Of a stretch of 5,947 bases of DNA, positions 5,427 to 5,947 are shown piece by piece (positions within the stretch are counted from its first letter, which is position 1; each line of letters opens with the position of its first letter). The notes under the pieces are model-generated. The model worked only from the letters and a program-made list of their open reading frames with translations. It had not been told where the DNA came from and searched no databases. The stretch is from Akkermansiaceae bacterium (lineage in GTDB: Bacteria > Verrucomicrobiota > Verrucomicrobiia > Verrucomicrobiales > Akkermansiaceae). Position numbers and translations under genes: made by a program. The stretch covers positions 1-5,947 of the forward strand of contig JAQGPE010000516.1 in assembly GCA_028293225.1 (NCBI GenBank), in the 5' to 3' direction.

Positions 5427-5825
5427 TCACAACGCCTCCGCAGCCGCCGGCGGCACATACCTCGCCCGCGCCTCTCTGACCGCCTGGTGGTTCTCATCCG
5501 CCCACTCCACCAGCGGCTGGAATTTCTCCAGCAGGCTCGTCCCCATCGCCGTCAGCGCATACTCCACCTTCGGCGGCACAGTCGGATAGACCTTCCTGGT
5601 CACCAGCCCGTCCTGCTCCAGGGTCCGCACCGTCTTCGCCAGCATCCGCTGCGAAATATCCCCGATCGCCCGCTTCAGCGCCGTGAACCGTACCGGCCCC
5701 CTGCAAAGATTCAGCAATACCAGCAGACTCCAGCGGTCGCCGATCCGGTCCAGCACATCGCGCACCGGGCACTTCTCCGCATCGGGACTGCCGCGCTGCA
5801 CACTCGGAATGATCAGATTCACCAT
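5427..5825 (-). CDS. HxlR-family winged-helix transcriptional regulator
   Basis: A 132-residue dimeric DNA-binding protein with one HxlR domain. Numbering from ATG 5825 ([10 protein letters not shown]): [20 protein letters not shown] (19-38) has the conserved Cys19 thirteen residues before Trp32. [20 protein letters not shown] (43-62) is the helix-turn-helix. [13 protein letters not shown] (69-81) leads to the wing [12 protein letters not shown] (84-95), and [15 protein letters not shown] (98-112) is the C-terminal dimer helix. All are family hallmarks. The frame is open up to ATG 5939, which would add 38 residues without family character, so the shorter start is chosen; there is no Shine-Dalgarno. 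Some HxlR proteins (YodB, QorR, HypR) sense electrophiles or oxidants through this N-terminal cysteine, so a redox role is possible here. Its usual partner, a divergent reductase or similar gene, would lie right of the window; the gene to the left is separated by repeats. Confidence 0.93.
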   Translation of the reverse strand: MVNLIIPSVQRGSPDAEKCPVRDVLDRIGDRWSLLVLLNLCRGPVRFTALKRAIGDISQRMLAKTVRTLEQDGLVTRKVYPTVPPKVEYALTAMGTSLLEKFQPLVEWADENHQAVREARARYVPPAAAEAL

Positions 5826-5947
5826 GACGATCGTGATGGGTAAGGATAGGGTGGTTACCGCCAGGATACCGGGTGCCGTTGAGAACCCCTCTTGTGGGAA
5901 ATTCCCGTCGGCGGTATTCATTCGGAACCGGGTAACCAATAATCACC
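5826..5947 (-). promoter_or_regulatory. Upstream region of the HxlR gene with inverted heptamers
   Basis: This stretch has no gene of its own apart from the unlikely N-terminal extension of hxlR. GGTTACC (5853-5859) and its exact reverse complement GGTAACC (5931-5937) face each other 71 bases apart in the region where an autoregulatory HxlR site or a divergent promoter would lie. No clear -35/-10 pair is visible. The right edge cuts the region, so a divergent gene cannot be seen. Confidence 0.3.

Noticed and set aside
5208..5843. 211-codon plus-strand frame through the hairpin cluster and opposite hxlR
   Set aside because: It is antisense to the HxlR gene and begins inside the palindromic repeats; no recognisable protein.

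Overview
The window is GC-rich, chromosome-like DNA with six ordinary genes. None of the six chosen start codons has a convincing Shine-Dalgarno sequence at normal spacing; several have pyrimidine/CA-rich leaders instead. The intergenic spaces carry GC-rich palindromic repeats. Together these suggest a Gram-negative bacterium of the Planctomycetota-Verrucomicrobiota group, most likely Verrucomicrobiota. That placement is an inference from style, not from a marker gene.

Layout. (1) 1-1132: a divergent pair made of a YbbA-type ABC transporter ATPase (minus strand, cut by the left edge) and a TesA-type secreted GDSL esterase/lysophospholipase (plus). Their 5' ends overlap by 13 bp, so each promoter must lie inside the other gene; a TTGACA-type candidate for tesA is visible. 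(2) 1133-1623: gene-free spacer with GGCCAAAGGCC-type repeats and a CCTGGGG/CCCCAGG hairpin. (3) 1624-2115: a small PhnB-like VOC-fold protein. (4) 2116-2498: spacer with one copy of a composite palindromic repeat and the leader of the next gene. (5) 2499-3188: aquaporin Z. (6) 3212-3245: an intrinsic terminator serving the minus-strand gene that converges on aqpZ. (7) 3272-4480: an iron-containing alcohol dehydrogenase, probably NADP(H)-type, preceded on the same strand by a MarR regulator (4652-5110). Similar palindromes lie upstream of both genes. (8) 5111-5426: spacer with a dense cluster of hairpins that includes the second copy of the composite repeat. (9) 5427-5825: an HxlR-family regulator whose target probably lies off the right edge.

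How the genes fit together. The best supported functional unit is marR-adh: a regulator, two matching candidate operators and a reductase, plausibly for aldehyde/ketone reduction under control of a small-molecule or redox signal. The ybbA-tesA pair is a known conserved neighbourhood. The remaining genes look like independent single transcription units. I see no phage, transposase, CRISPR array, toxin-antitoxin pair or clearly new multi-gene system. The most unusual content is the intergenic palindromic repeat family and the paired MarR sites.
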